From Rhodococcus sp. G-MC3 (GTDB taxonomy: Bacteria > Actinomycetota > Actinomycetes > Mycobacteriales > Mycobacteriaceae): a stretch of DNA of 61,192 nucleotides. Both the position numbers and the translations under genes were made by a program. The stretch spans positions 1 through 61,192 of the forward strand of contig NZ_JASISW010000027.1 in assembly GCF_030063335.1 (NCBI RefSeq). Direction: 5' to 3'. The notes below the pieces were generated by a model that had not been told where the DNA came from, searched no databases, and saw only the letters and a program-made list of their open reading frames with translations. Of this stretch, positions 8,112-16,612 are shown one piece after another. Every line of letters starts with the position of its first letter. The first letter of the stretch is position 1.

Positions 8112-9188
8112 ATGTCGGATTTCGATTACCCACCACCCGTACCGAAGAGGCGACAAAAGTGGCCGTGGATCACCGGCGCAGTCGTGTCCGGTGTGCTGAT
8201 CATCGGTGTGATCGATCCGACGGGATCGAGGGACACCGCGGCGCAGAAGGTGGACGTAGCGGCAACCTCCGCCATGGTGACCAGCACCTCGAACACCGCC
8301 GCTACCAGCGCTGCGCCGACCGCGGCACCGAGCTCCGAGCCGGCGGTACCCGTGTCGCCGCTCGTTCCGCTACCGGCGTTATCGCCGGTCGACAAGGCGG
8401 ACGGCGACACTGCTGCCCTGAGCATGCTGGCGAGCGTGCCGATCAAAGGACGAGCACCGAAGACCGGCTACGACCGCGACCTCTTCGGGCAGGCCTGGAC
8501 GGACGACGTCACGGTCGAGGGGGGCCGCAACGGCTGCGATACCAGGAACGATATTTTGCGGCGGGACCTCACCGCTCTCGTGCTGAAGCCGGGATCCAAC
8601 GGGTGCGCGGTGCAGGCCGGCACCCTGGCCGACACGTACACCGGAACCACCATCGACTTTGTCCGTGGCTCCGATACCTCTAGGGCCGTGCAGATCGACC
8701 ACATAGTTGCGCTGAGCAACGCCTGGCAAACAGGTGCGCAGCAACTCGACCCGGCCACACGGGCGAACCTGGCGAACGACCCGCGCAACCTCCAAGCCGT
8801 CGACGGCCCGGCCAACCAGCAGAAAAGCGACGGCGACGCCGCAACCTGGCTCCCCAGCAACAAGAGGTACAGGTGCACCTACGTTGCTCGACAGGTCACG
8901 GTGAAAGCCGCCTACGGGCTCTGGGTCACCCCGCCCGAACACGACGCCATCACCCGCGTGCTCGGAGACTGCGGCGCTGGTGCCCCAGCCGCCCAGCCGA
9001 TCGCACCCGCACCAGCACCCGCGCCGGAACCTGTGCCAGCAGCACCTGCACCTGTTCCAGCACCGTCAAGGGTGTCGTACAAGAATTGCGCGGAAGTTCG
9101 TGCCGCCGGAGCGGCCCCCATCCGAGCCGGACAACCCGGATTCAGCACCAAGTTCGACGGTGACAGAGACGGCGTCGGCTGCGAGTAA
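8112..9188 (+). CDS. Secreted or membrane-anchored HNH-type nuclease with excalibur domain
   Basis: 358 aa; start ATG 8112 follows TTGGAGAACC. The N-terminal KRRQKWPWITGAVVSGVLII is a membrane anchor or signal, followed by a Thr/Ala-rich linker. Residues about 115-285 form a DUF1524/GmrSD-C-like HNH domain: YDRDLFGQAW, GCDTRNDILRRDL, IDHIVALSNAW (catalytic His region near 195), NLQAVDGPANQQKSDGDAAT. A Pro/Ala stalk and a C-terminal excalibur domain (SYKNCAEVRAAGAAPIRAG ... DGDRDGVGCE) complete it. This layout matches actinobacterial extracellular DNases. It probably degrades DNA outside the membrane, perhaps for nutrition, competition or limiting DNA entry (inference). Confidence 0.85.
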   Translation: MSDFDYPPPVPKRRQKWPWITGAVVSGVLIIGVIDPTGSRDTAAQKVDVAATSAMVTSTSNTAATSAAPTAAPSSEPAVPVSPLVPLPALSPVDKADGDTAALSMLASVPIKGRAPKTGYDRDLFGQAWTDDVTVEGGRNGCDTRNDILRRDLTALVLKPGSNGCAVQAGTLADTYTGTTIDFVRGSDTSRAVQIDHIVALSNAWQTGAQQLDPATRANLANDPRNLQAVDGPANQQKSDGDAATWLPSNKRYRCTYVARQVTVKAAYGLWVTPPEHDAITRVLGDCGAGAPAAQPIAPAPAPAPEPVPAAPAPVPAPSRVSYKNCAEVRAAGAAPIRAGQPGFSTKFDGDRDGVGCE

Positions 9189-9381
9189 CGCCGTGGATGC
9201 CCCCAATCAGACGGACTTGTCGGCTTCGGCGACAAAGAAGGAACCGGGGGCGGTGTGCTCCTCGACCCCCGACGACGTAGCTCGCGCAACGTCGATGTTC
9301 GTTCGTGGTCGATCATTCAAACGGTGTACTACACCGCGGCAGCATCATTCAATCGAATGACGCACCTCGTCGAACGTCAGT

Positions 9382-9415
9382 TATCGCACCGTCAGGCTGT
9401 GTTGACGATCTTGCG
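9382..9415. repeat. Third recombination-like site
   Basis: TATCGCACCGTCA (9382-9394), spacer GGCTGTGT, then TGACGATCTTGCG. The left arm matches the consensus TTCCGCACCGTCA at 11 of 13 positions; the right arm keeps only the TGACG core. CGCACCGTCAGG plus TTGACG are shared with the reverse strand of the 1925-1958 site. It lies between the HNH nuclease and the nuclease-helicase module. Confidence 0.45.
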
Positions 9416-9719
9416 AAATTTTCTCCTCAACGCGGCGTCGTCGAAACTTAGATTACGTCAATCGTTATGAAGGTTCTTGCGGCGAATAGTCTTGCGCGGA
9501 ATCGTGTGCCAGTGGTGACTCATGTCGGGGTTGGGACGGCGGCCTTGAGCGTTGCTGCTGTGTCAACCAATTGCAGCAGCGCTGCTGTGCCCTCGTGGGT
9601 CTGTGACTACTGTGTCGGTTGCAACTGCATCTCAATGACGTTGCTGATCAGCCAAGAGATCCAGGTCGAAGGATGTCTTAGTGCTGGCGACCTGCGCACG
9701 TACACACCCGGAGGCAGCA

Positions 9720-10640
9720 GTGACCACAGCCCAGGCACCCGCCGAAAAATGGGTGGCCGCGCTCACTGGACTGTCCCCTGCGCAGTCCGAAGAGTATGCC
9801 CGCACCCATCACCGACTCAACGTCCACGACTACCTACCCCGAACCTCCCATGACGGTGCTCCCGGGGCGGGTAAGTGTGAGTGGAGCTCGCACACCAGCA
9901 CCAGCCTCACCCCTGAGGAGGGTGGCGCGCTCGCATGGGTGCTCATCGACACGATCATGCGAGTTCGCTTCGGCCTAGCCACTGCTCAGTACTACTCGTG
10001 GCGCGCGCACACTCTCAACGGCACCAAATTGTCACCACCGGACACGGCTGTCATCGCCGCGTTCATCGAACCGGTCTTCGGGCTACCGACGAAGCCGAAA
10101 GATACGCACCATCTGCACGGCCACATCGCCGAGTGGCTCCTGCATTTGCTCACGAAGAACAATGCAGCCGTTCGCCTTCAACCCGACCCTAAGGGCGACG
10201 TCACGGATGCCGGCGCCGACGCGTTCTCAATCTACGAGAATTCCGCCGGCGCGCTGCGGTTTCGGCTTTGGGAGAGCAAGAAAAACACCGGCAACGGGCC
10301 GCTGTCCGGAAGTTTGAGCACCGCCTATAAGCAGATCGACGAACACGGGCAGCGTTACGTTGGGAAGCTCGTCAGCACATTTCAGCCGGGCTCGCACAGT
10401 GCAGGAATACTCGACTTGATCGCCCAGCTGCCCGCCGCGTGGGTGCAAGGAGATGCGCTCGTCGGTGCCGGGGTATCAGTGGCAACCCACCAGACGCTGT
10501 CAGCGCAGCCATTCAAGAAAATGAGCGAAAAGCTACCGCGGCTGAGCAAACCCGGTCAGCTACGCGGACTGGCCACCAGCATCAGCTGCTACACAGAACT
10601 AGCTGAAGCGGTACGGAGATACGCGTGGACCGCGCTCTAG
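9720..10640 (+). CDS. PD-(D/E)XK-type nuclease, HamA-like (DUF1837-like), antiphage candidate
   Basis: 306 aa. GTG 9720 was chosen because GGAGG lies 5 bp upstream. Predicted nuclease core: HIAEWLLHLLT (Glu near residue 137), DAGADAFSIYE (Asp near 167), then LRFRLWESKKN with the ExK pair near 183-185. This E...GxD...ExK arrangement is that of HamA/DUF1837 and Cap4-like nucleases. The stop codon overlaps the start of the following helicase by 16 bp, so the two are translationally coupled. A small nuclease directly before a large SF2 helicase is the layout of Hachiman (HamA-HamB) and AbpAB defence systems. The match rests on motifs and context, not on a search. Confidence 0.65.
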   Translation: MTTAQAPAEKWVAALTGLSPAQSEEYARTHHRLNVHDYLPRTSHDGAPGAGKCEWSSHTSTSLTPEEGGALAWVLIDTIMRVRFGLATAQYYSWRAHTLNGTKLSPPDTAVIAAFIEPVFGLPTKPKDTHHLHGHIAEWLLHLLTKNNAAVRLQPDPKGDVTDAGADAFSIYENSAGALRFRLWESKKNTGNGPLSGSLSTAYKQIDEHGQRYVGKLVSTFQPGSHSAGILDLIAQLPAAWVQGDALVGAGVSVATHQTLSAQPFKKMSEKLPRLSKPGQLRGLATSISCYTELAEAVRRYAWTAL

Positions 10641-13600
10641 CCGCCGAACACCTCAACGCCGCGTTCGGTAACGACCAACTTACCGAGCTCCCCACCGTCG
10701 ATGAGCTCACCAATCTCATCGCCGGACTCGAAATCGAGCTCGTTCGCGGCCTCACCGACACCGGGTTCCGCGCAGACCTCACGCAACTACGTCGCACCGC
10801 CTGGTATCTGCACGGGATCGCATCCACAGCAGACGGTGTCCGGTACCCCCAGGAGCAGCGCCGCCGCGCATTCGCCGTCAGCGCTCATGTCCACGACCTT
10901 CTCCTCGATGACCCAGCCGAAACCGGCCTTCAGCAGATGGCCACCGCGTTCGCAGCCCAGGTCGGCTACCACCGCGCCGACGAGAGCCCCAACGCCGGTG
11001 CCATCTACCGCAGAATGCGCCCTGTCGTCGACGTGCCGGCCGCTTTCAGCGACAGCGCAGACGTCGCTCTTCAAGCCGGGATACTGTTCCTCGGGCTCGA
11101 TATGACCACTCTCAACCAGCGGTTAGGCGCCTGGCGCTCCGCCGCGACCGCGCTAACCCGCAGTACCGAACTCGAAAGCCTGGACGGCACGATGTTCGGC
11201 CCGACCCAACGGCTCCTTCGCGGTGTCACCGGCCTCGTCCAGTATCTGAGGGAAGGCAGCAGCGAAGCGCTCGAAACCGCCCGCGGACACCTCCGCGTCG
11301 TCATCGCCGACGAAGTCGGCCTCAGTGACCTCGACACCCGTTGGGTAGCCGGACACCTCGTCACCCTCGCTGACGGGCTCGAGGCCAGCAGCATCTGGGC
11401 AGTCCTACCACCCGACCTCCCCCCAGCGGTCAAGCAGGCGTTCACCCTCGACCCGCAGCCAATCTTGACCCTGTGGCCGCCACAACGCGACCTCATCTCC
11501 CATCCGACGCTCAGCCCTCTTAGCCCGACAACCTCCAGGTTGCTCGTCTCCGTCCCGACCAGCGCCGGCAAGACACTGCTCGCACAGCTCATCATCTGCG
11601 CCCACACCGCCCGCGACGACCGCGACGTCTGCTACGTGACCCCATTGCGCAGCCTCGGACGAGAAATGCGTCAAGGGCTCCGGCCGCGCCTGCGATACCT
11701 TGATCGCAGCCTCGGCGCAGACCTCCCCGACGGCTTCGGCGCCCAGGACCTATTCGGCGACGACACGATTGCGAACGAGGACAACACCGTCCATCAGCCA
11801 CAGGTCGAGGTCATGACGCCCGAACGACTCATGAACGCCCTCCGGCAGAACCCCGACGAAACACTGAGCCGGTTCAGTCTGTTCGTCATCGACGAGGTCC
11901 ACCTCATCGCCCAATCCGGTGGCCGCGGACTGCTGCTCGAAGGACTGTTGACGCTGCTCGACGCCAGCGGCGCACGACTCATCCTCCTCTCCGGCGTGAT
12001 CGGCAACGCTGCATCTCTCGCCGCGTGGACCTCCCAGGACAAGGCAGACGTGCTGTTCACCGACGATTGGAGAGCCCCGCGTCGGCTCCACGTCCTCCTG
12101 AATACCGAGAAGATCGAGGAAAGCCGCACAGACATCCCTGCCCACCGAGCAGGGGGGAAGAACAAGACCCGATACGACCTGCGTGCGCGCCTCGCGGTTC
12201 GGCCCACCAGTGCCACCGCGCAGAACCTTGCCACCAGCAAGGACACCCCTATCGGCCAGCTCCTTATCGGCCCCGACAGCACGCGACTCTCTGGTTCCTC
12301 CAGCGCCTACTCAATGACCGCCAAGACGGCCGCACTGCTATTGCGCGCCGGAAGTCTCCTCATGATCGTCTCCCAACGGGCCACTGCCCGCGACGCCGCG
12401 AAAGTGATGGCCGGCGAACTCGAAGACGACCCTCGCTCGCAGGGCCTTGCCGACGCCCTCGTAGCCCGCCTGGGCGACGACCATCCTCTCATTGCCACAG
12501 TCCGCAAGGGCGTGGCCTACCACCACGCCGGGTTACCCGTCGAAGTGCAAGAGGCCGTCGAAGACGCGATCCGTAGCGAGACGATCAAGGCCGTCGTCGC
12601 AACAAGCACGCTCACCGACGGTGTAAATCTGCCCGTCCGTACCGTCATTATCGCAACCACCGAGTACGAGGGTCAGAACCCCGCCCAACGGATGAGCGCC
12701 TCCCAGCTTCTGAACGCCGTCGGCCGTGCAGGCCGAGCAGGGAAGGAGTCGGAAGGCTGGATCGTCCTGGCTCTTCAAAAGGCGCTGACCGTAAGTGATT
12801 TCGACCGGCTAACCCCCAGCCCTGAAGAATTAGAAGTTCGCTCGACCGTAGCCAGATCGGCCGCTCTCGATGCGCTTGCCGAGGCCGAGGAATTGGTAGC
12901 CGAGACGCAAGACGCAATTCTGCGGTTGACACCCGATCAGGAGACCGGAGGGTTCGTCAACTACGTCTGGTTCATCCTCCACGTCCTTGAGCAGGTACCC
13001 ACCCTCGCAAACACCCGAACCTGGCGGGAAATCGTCGAGCGCCTGTTCGCCTTCACCCAGCTCTCTGACGACCTCAAGGAACGGTGGCTAACACTCGCTG
13101 ATCTCGTCGAGAGCGAGTACGAGCGGACACCACCTGCATCACGTCGGCGCTGGGCAGAAGCTGGAACCAGCCTGGCATCAGCCGCAGTCATCGAGACAAT
13201 CGCAGAGGCAGTTGCTGACCATTTGCAAGGACTCGGCAGCATCGAAGAACAGACTTTGCAGGAGACGCTCGACGTCCTCACCATCCTGGCCGTGTACGCC
13301 CAACTCTTGGCGCTCCCCGAAGCAGGTAAATACTGGCGATTCCGAAAGTCACCCAGGGGCGCGGACATCGACGTCGACACCGATGCCGTGGTCCGTGACT
13401 GGATCGCAGGACGCACACTCACCGAGCTAGCCAACGACCATCTTTCCGAAGTTCCCATCACGGCGTTCCGACTGGAGCAAATGGTCGACGGCATCAGTGA
13501 GGGGATCCAGCACTATCTGTCCTGGACCGTTGGCCTGGTCATCTCCCAAGCAAACGACATCCTTCGATTGCGCCTGAGTTCAGCGGCTCTTTTCGCTAGT

Positions 13601-14125
13601 GCTGCTGCCCACCTGCGTTACGGCGTAGATTCACCACTCGCAATCAACCTGCTTGTCCGAGATGTGAAGTCCCGGACGCTGGCGCAGCGCCTAGGGCGAG
13701 AGGCAAGAGAAGCCGGTTGGGATGAAGAAGGCTTACGCGAACACCTGAGCGAGCAGCACATCCGCGGATGGCGCGACAATCTCGAAGCAACCCCGACGGA
13801 TGTCCTCGACCTGCTCCAGTACGTCGAAGGGAGAGACCGGCACAAGCTGGCCGAGATGATGGAATTGGGGGCTGTTACCGCTCAATCTCGGCTCGTCAAC
13901 GGCGACGAGCAGGTCTTCCCGTTGCCCGTGAGCGTCGTCGCGTCGGATGACGGTGACGAACTCAGGATCCTGGCCGACGATCGCGCGATTCGCGGGTTTA
14001 TCGTGGCGCCTGATCATGCCGGCGTCGCAGCGGTGCTCGCGAGCGGCCTAGTACTCGACTTCGTCCTCCAGGGCACAACGGTGACCATCATGCGCGCCTC
14101 GGCGGGACAGAATGACTTTCTGTGA
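10625..14125 (+). CDS. Ski2-like SF2 helicase, HamB-like partner of the upstream nuclease
   Basis: 1166 aa from GTG 10625 with CGGAGA upstream. Helicase motifs: I VPTSAGKT (about residues 309-316), Ia TPLRSLGREM, II VIDEVHLI (DEVH near 422), III LLSGVIGNAASL, V ATSTLTDGVNLPV, VI LLNAVGRAGRAG (near 695-705). The DEVH box and GRAGRAG motif are Ski2-like. About 300 N-terminal and 450 C-terminal residues have no domain I recognise. In known nuclease-helicase defence pairs the helicase senses aberrant DNA and releases the nuclease. That role is inferred here. Both genes are intact, unlike much of the surrounding mobile DNA. Confidence 0.8.
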   Translation: MDRALAAEHLNAAFGNDQLTELPTVDELTNLIAGLEIELVRGLTDTGFRADLTQLRRTAWYLHGIASTADGVRYPQEQRRRAFAVSAHVHDLLLDDPAETGLQQMATAFAAQVGYHRADESPNAGAIYRRMRPVVDVPAAFSDSADVALQAGILFLGLDMTTLNQRLGAWRSAATALTRSTELESLDGTMFGPTQRLLRGVTGLVQYLREGSSEALETARGHLRVVIADEVGLSDLDTRWVAGHLVTLADGLEASSIWAVLPPDLPPAVKQAFTLDPQPILTLWPPQRDLISHPTLSPLSPTTSRLLVSVPTSAGKTLLAQLIICAHTARDDRDVCYVTPLRSLGREMRQGLRPRLRYLDRSLGADLPDGFGAQDLFGDDTIANEDNTVHQPQVEVMTPERLMNALRQNPDETLSRFSLFVIDEVHLIAQSGGRGLLLEGLLTLLDASGARLILLSGVIGNAASLAAWTSQDKADVLFTDDWRAPRRLHVLLNTEKIEESRTDIPAHRAGGKNKTRYDLRARLAVRPTSATAQNLATSKDTPIGQLLIGPDSTRLSGSSSAYSMTAKTAALLLRAGSLLMIVSQRATARDAAKVMAGELEDDPRSQGLADALVARLGDDHPLIATVRKGVAYHHAGLPVEVQEAVEDAIRSETIKAVVATSTLTDGVNLPVRTVIIATTEYEGQNPAQRMSASQLLNAVGRAGRAGKESEGWIVLALQKALTVSDFDRLTPSPEELEVRSTVARSAALDALAEAEELVAETQDAILRLTPDQETGGFVNYVWFILHVLEQVPTLANTRTWREIVERLFAFTQLSDDLKERWLTLADLVESEYERTPPASRRRWAEAGTSLASAAVIETIAEAVADHLQGLGSIEEQTLQETLDVLTILAVYAQLLALPEAGKYWRFRKSPRGADIDVDTDAVVRDWIAGRTLTELANDHLSEVPITAFRLEQMVDGISEGIQHYLSWTVGLVISQANDILRLRLSSAALFASAAAHLRYGVDSPLAINLLVRDVKSRTLAQRLGREAREAGWDEEGLREHLSEQHIRGWRDNLEATPTDVLDLLQYVEGRDRHKLAEMMELGAVTAQSRLVNGDEQVFPLPVSVVASDDGDELRILADDRAIRGFIVAPDHAGVAAVLASGLVLDFVLQGTTVTIMRASAGQNDFL

Positions 14126-14624
14126 CCAACCCGGCCCTGCACGCCGGGGATAATCAACTCGGGGCCCGGCGGCAACGTGGGATTGACGGGCAGCCGGCGC
14201 AAAACCGGGTAGCTACTTACGGTTTCAGCCCAGAGTGTGTACGAGGTCGACAACCTCGTTACCGATAAGACGCCGGTTTTCCGGGCTCTGCTTGCTGTTG
14301 GATCGTCATGTCGTTGGCAGCATAGATGGCGCGATGAGACGGTCGCCACCCAACTGTGGAGCAATACGACCAGTCTTGATTTGCAGGGCTACCAGTAAAC
14401 CGCTGCATATTGCATCAGATAAATAAGGGCCCGGCCGCGCACCCTCTGTAGTAACCCACCTCAAACCTCATACTCACCAGAGGTTCCCGTCAAGATCTGA
14501 GCCGCCCGGCTGCCTCAAACGACGCATCTCCGACCGAAGAGGTGACGTGTGATCCCACCCCGCCAGCAAAAAGCCACTGCGGCCGACGACGACAGCTACT
14601 CTGATTTCAGATGCCTCACGCGTC
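14126..14624. other. Intergenic region with one copy of a short repeat
   Basis: No supported gene. It contains TGCAGGGCTACCAGTAAACC at 14382-14401, nearly repeated at 15522-15540 on the other side of the next gene. A GC-rich stretch just after the helicase stop (14130-14180) may terminate transcription, but no clean hairpin with a T-run is visible. Confidence 0.35.
14382..14401 (+). repeat. Direct repeat copy 1, flanking the 14625-15347 gene
   Basis: TGCAGGGCTACCAGTAAACC. Copy 2 at 15522-15540 differs by one substitution and one missing base. Same orientation, about 1.14 kb apart, enclosing one gene. Confidence 0.5.
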
Positions 14625-15347
14625 TCACGTCGATTCGACCCTGGCAGTGCCGTTGCCGTCGTCATCTATCGACCATACCCAGTCGTTCGACTCAGCGGAA
14701 CACAGCCCCAAGCGGGCCATTTCGTCGGCAATCGGCTTGCAGGCTCGGAGGGTGCAGCGTGCAATCTCGAAGATCATGGCAGCGGGCATTGTGCGACCAC
14801 ACCATATTGCCCCGCCATTCTCCATGTACTGGCGTAGTTCCTCAGCATGCTTGTCGCGGTTCGGCTTTCCGTCGTTATGGACACCGCCAAGAGAGTTGGC
14901 CGCGACACGCAGCATGCTCTCAACGGAGTAATCAAAGTCATTCAGTATGAAGCCGACGTTGGCCTTGAGGAAGTCTTGACGCGACAGCTCCGCTACCTGG
15001 TCACCCGGATTACCAGTGTCGCCGAGTTGGCCGGTCATGAGATCAAAGCGCAGGGCAATGGCGGTATCCACACGCTTGATTTCTGGACGCGTCTCGTGAA
15101 GCTTCGCCCATGCTTCGTCCATCTGCTTCTTGAGCTCGGCCGGGATCGGAATCGGTCCGGGCTTGACGACCCGGAACTTCGGCGCGAGGGATGCCGCGGC
15201 GCTCGCGGTGTCTAGAAGAGGCGGCTTATCCAGCAGTATTGGCCGCAGCAGAGCGGAAACCTTCAACAGGTCGTATTCGCTGGGATTGGTCCTCAGCTTC
15301 TGATCCAGGTCGATCAGTGTGTGGACGAAGAGGTGTTCAACTTTCAT
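14625..15347 (-). CDS. Unknown protein, 240 aa
   Basis: Start ATG 15347 is preceded by AGGAAG at suitable spacing. No family recognised. The N-terminal third (MKVEHLFVHTLIDLDQKLR ... LLRPILLDKPPLL) is helical. The middle has KVSALLRP and AWAKLHETRPEIKRVDT. The C-terminal part is charged with GGVHNDGKPNRDKHAEEL. The HNDGK...H stretch recalls the GvHN/GxHxH motifs of HEPN- or abortive-infection-like families, but I cannot confirm this. It lies between the nuclease-helicase pair and the Ymh gene, is flanked by direct repeats, and may be accessory defence cargo (inference). Confidence 0.65.
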   Translation of the reverse strand: MKVEHLFVHTLIDLDQKLRTNPSEYDLLKVSALLRPILLDKPPLLDTASAAASLAPKFRVVKPGPIPIPAELKKQMDEAWAKLHETRPEIKRVDTAIALRFDLMTGQLGDTGNPGDQVAELSRQDFLKANVGFILNDFDYSVESMLRVAANSLGGVHNDGKPNRDKHAEELRQYMENGGAIWCGRTMPAAMIFEIARCTLRACKPIADEMARLGLCSAESNDWVWSIDDDGNGTARVEST

Positions 15348-15521
15348 TGTTTAAGTCTTCCTGATACTCCACCGAATGTTCGACATCAAGCGAAGGCCCC
15401 CAAACTACTCTGAGATGACACCCTTGTCACTTCGCGGCCTGACTTGCTGCAACTACATGGCTTCACGTCCGGTGAAGGTGTGCTTCGTTGTGGACCCAGG
15501 AGGATATGCAGCAATCGAATA

Positions 15522-15540
15522 TGCAGGGTTACCAGAAACC
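15522..15540 (+). repeat. Direct repeat copy 2
   Basis: TGCAGGGTTACCAGAAACC, partner of 14382-14401. It sits just upstream of the 15347 gene start, in the gap to the Ymh gene stop. Confidence 0.5.
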
Positions 15541-15551
15541 CTTTGTATGTG

Positions 15552-16376
15552 CTAAGTTCGGCGACTCTCGTCCAACCGTCTGTGTACGTACGAAATCAGG
15601 GCGAACAGGTCGTAGAAGTCGGCCAATAGCTCTTCAGTCCCTTCGCGTGTTTTGTGCGCCCTTGGGTTTCGATAGTGACCGTGTACTCCGATGAGCAGAT
15701 TCTTAAATCCCTTGTGTTCACTAATTTCCGACGCCGTTCGATAAGCGTTGATAAACACGATCGGTGCAAGTGTGTTGGTCCCGAATGCAGCATCGTACAG
15801 CTCTTGACCATCTGTGGTCAGACCCGTTAGAGCGCGCACCCTATTCGGTGCACTTTTCGATGCTTCGCTCATTGCGTGGAACAAATCCTTGACGATCACT
15901 TCCTCCGCGCAGTACTTAAACAGTTCGGCGTGACAACCTCTTCGGTGCAACTCCGTTTGTAGCTCCCCCGCCAGTCTCGCGGCCTCTGTGAGAGTGCTAG
16001 CTTTCGCACCCGTAGACAACCGGCCCTCTTCGTTGATCTTGTACCCGTATAGAACTAACACTGCATTGAGCTGGTCACGCAACTGCATCCACCTGCGTTG
16101 ATCAGTTACGTATCGCGAGGGTCTCATCGCGCGAGCGACGAACCCTCCAAGTACGTTGCCGCATCCCTGCGAGACTTGGGTGTTGTGAAGCGTCAAATAA
16201 AGCCTCGTTCGTTTGTTCGGGCCAGGCTCTTGATCTGTGACGTTTACTAGCTGTAGCAGCGTATCTATGTCAGTTCCCGTCAGACCTGGATAATCAGTCT
16301 GAGCCAAGATATTCGAGACTGCCTCGGTGAGTTGAGGATCGAACACAGGGAGTCTCTTCAGGGATGGGGATGTCAT
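15552..16376 (-). CDS. Ymh/TIGR02391-family protein with HEPN-like RxxxxH motif
   Basis: 274 aa. The C-terminal half carries FGTNTLAPIVFINAYRTASE, GFKNLLIGVHGHYRNPRAHK and LADFYDLFALISYVHRRLD. The GxxxHYRNPRAH segment is the hallmark of TIGR02391/Ymh proteins. It includes the R-x4-H motif of HEPN ribonucleases, which are common in abortive-infection and toxin systems. The N-terminal half (residues 1-120) is a variable helical domain. No ribosome binding site is evident at ATG 16376, so the message may be leaderless. Base composition is noticeably less GC-rich than its neighbours, suggesting separate acquisition. Role in defence is inference. Confidence 0.75.
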   Translation of the reverse strand: MTSPSLKRLPVFDPQLTEAVSNILAQTDYPGLTGTDIDTLLQLVNVTDQEPGPNKRTRLYLTLHNTQVSQGCGNVLGGFVARAMRPSRYVTDQRRWMQLRDQLNAVLVLYGYKINEEGRLSTGAKASTLTEAARLAGELQTELHRRGCHAELFKYCAEEVIVKDLFHAMSEASKSAPNRVRALTGLTTDGQELYDAAFGTNTLAPIVFINAYRTASEISEHKGFKNLLIGVHGHYRNPRAHKTREGTEELLADFYDLFALISYVHRRLDESRRT

Positions 16377-16612
16377 GGCGAGATTGTCTCACTCGGTGCT
16401 GGAACAGAACCTATCCGAGGGCTGCCCGGACGACGAGGGCAAGGACGAGTGTGCGCCCGTCGCGTGGCGGGTTGAGTTCAATTCTGAGTTCAGTGAGACT
16501 TCTGATGCTGCGTCTATTCACCTGCACGACCTTAGTGGCAATCCAAGTGTTGAGCGCCGAATAGCCAGAACTCGGGCACTGGCAAAACACAGGTGTTGCC
16601 GGAATTGCCTTG

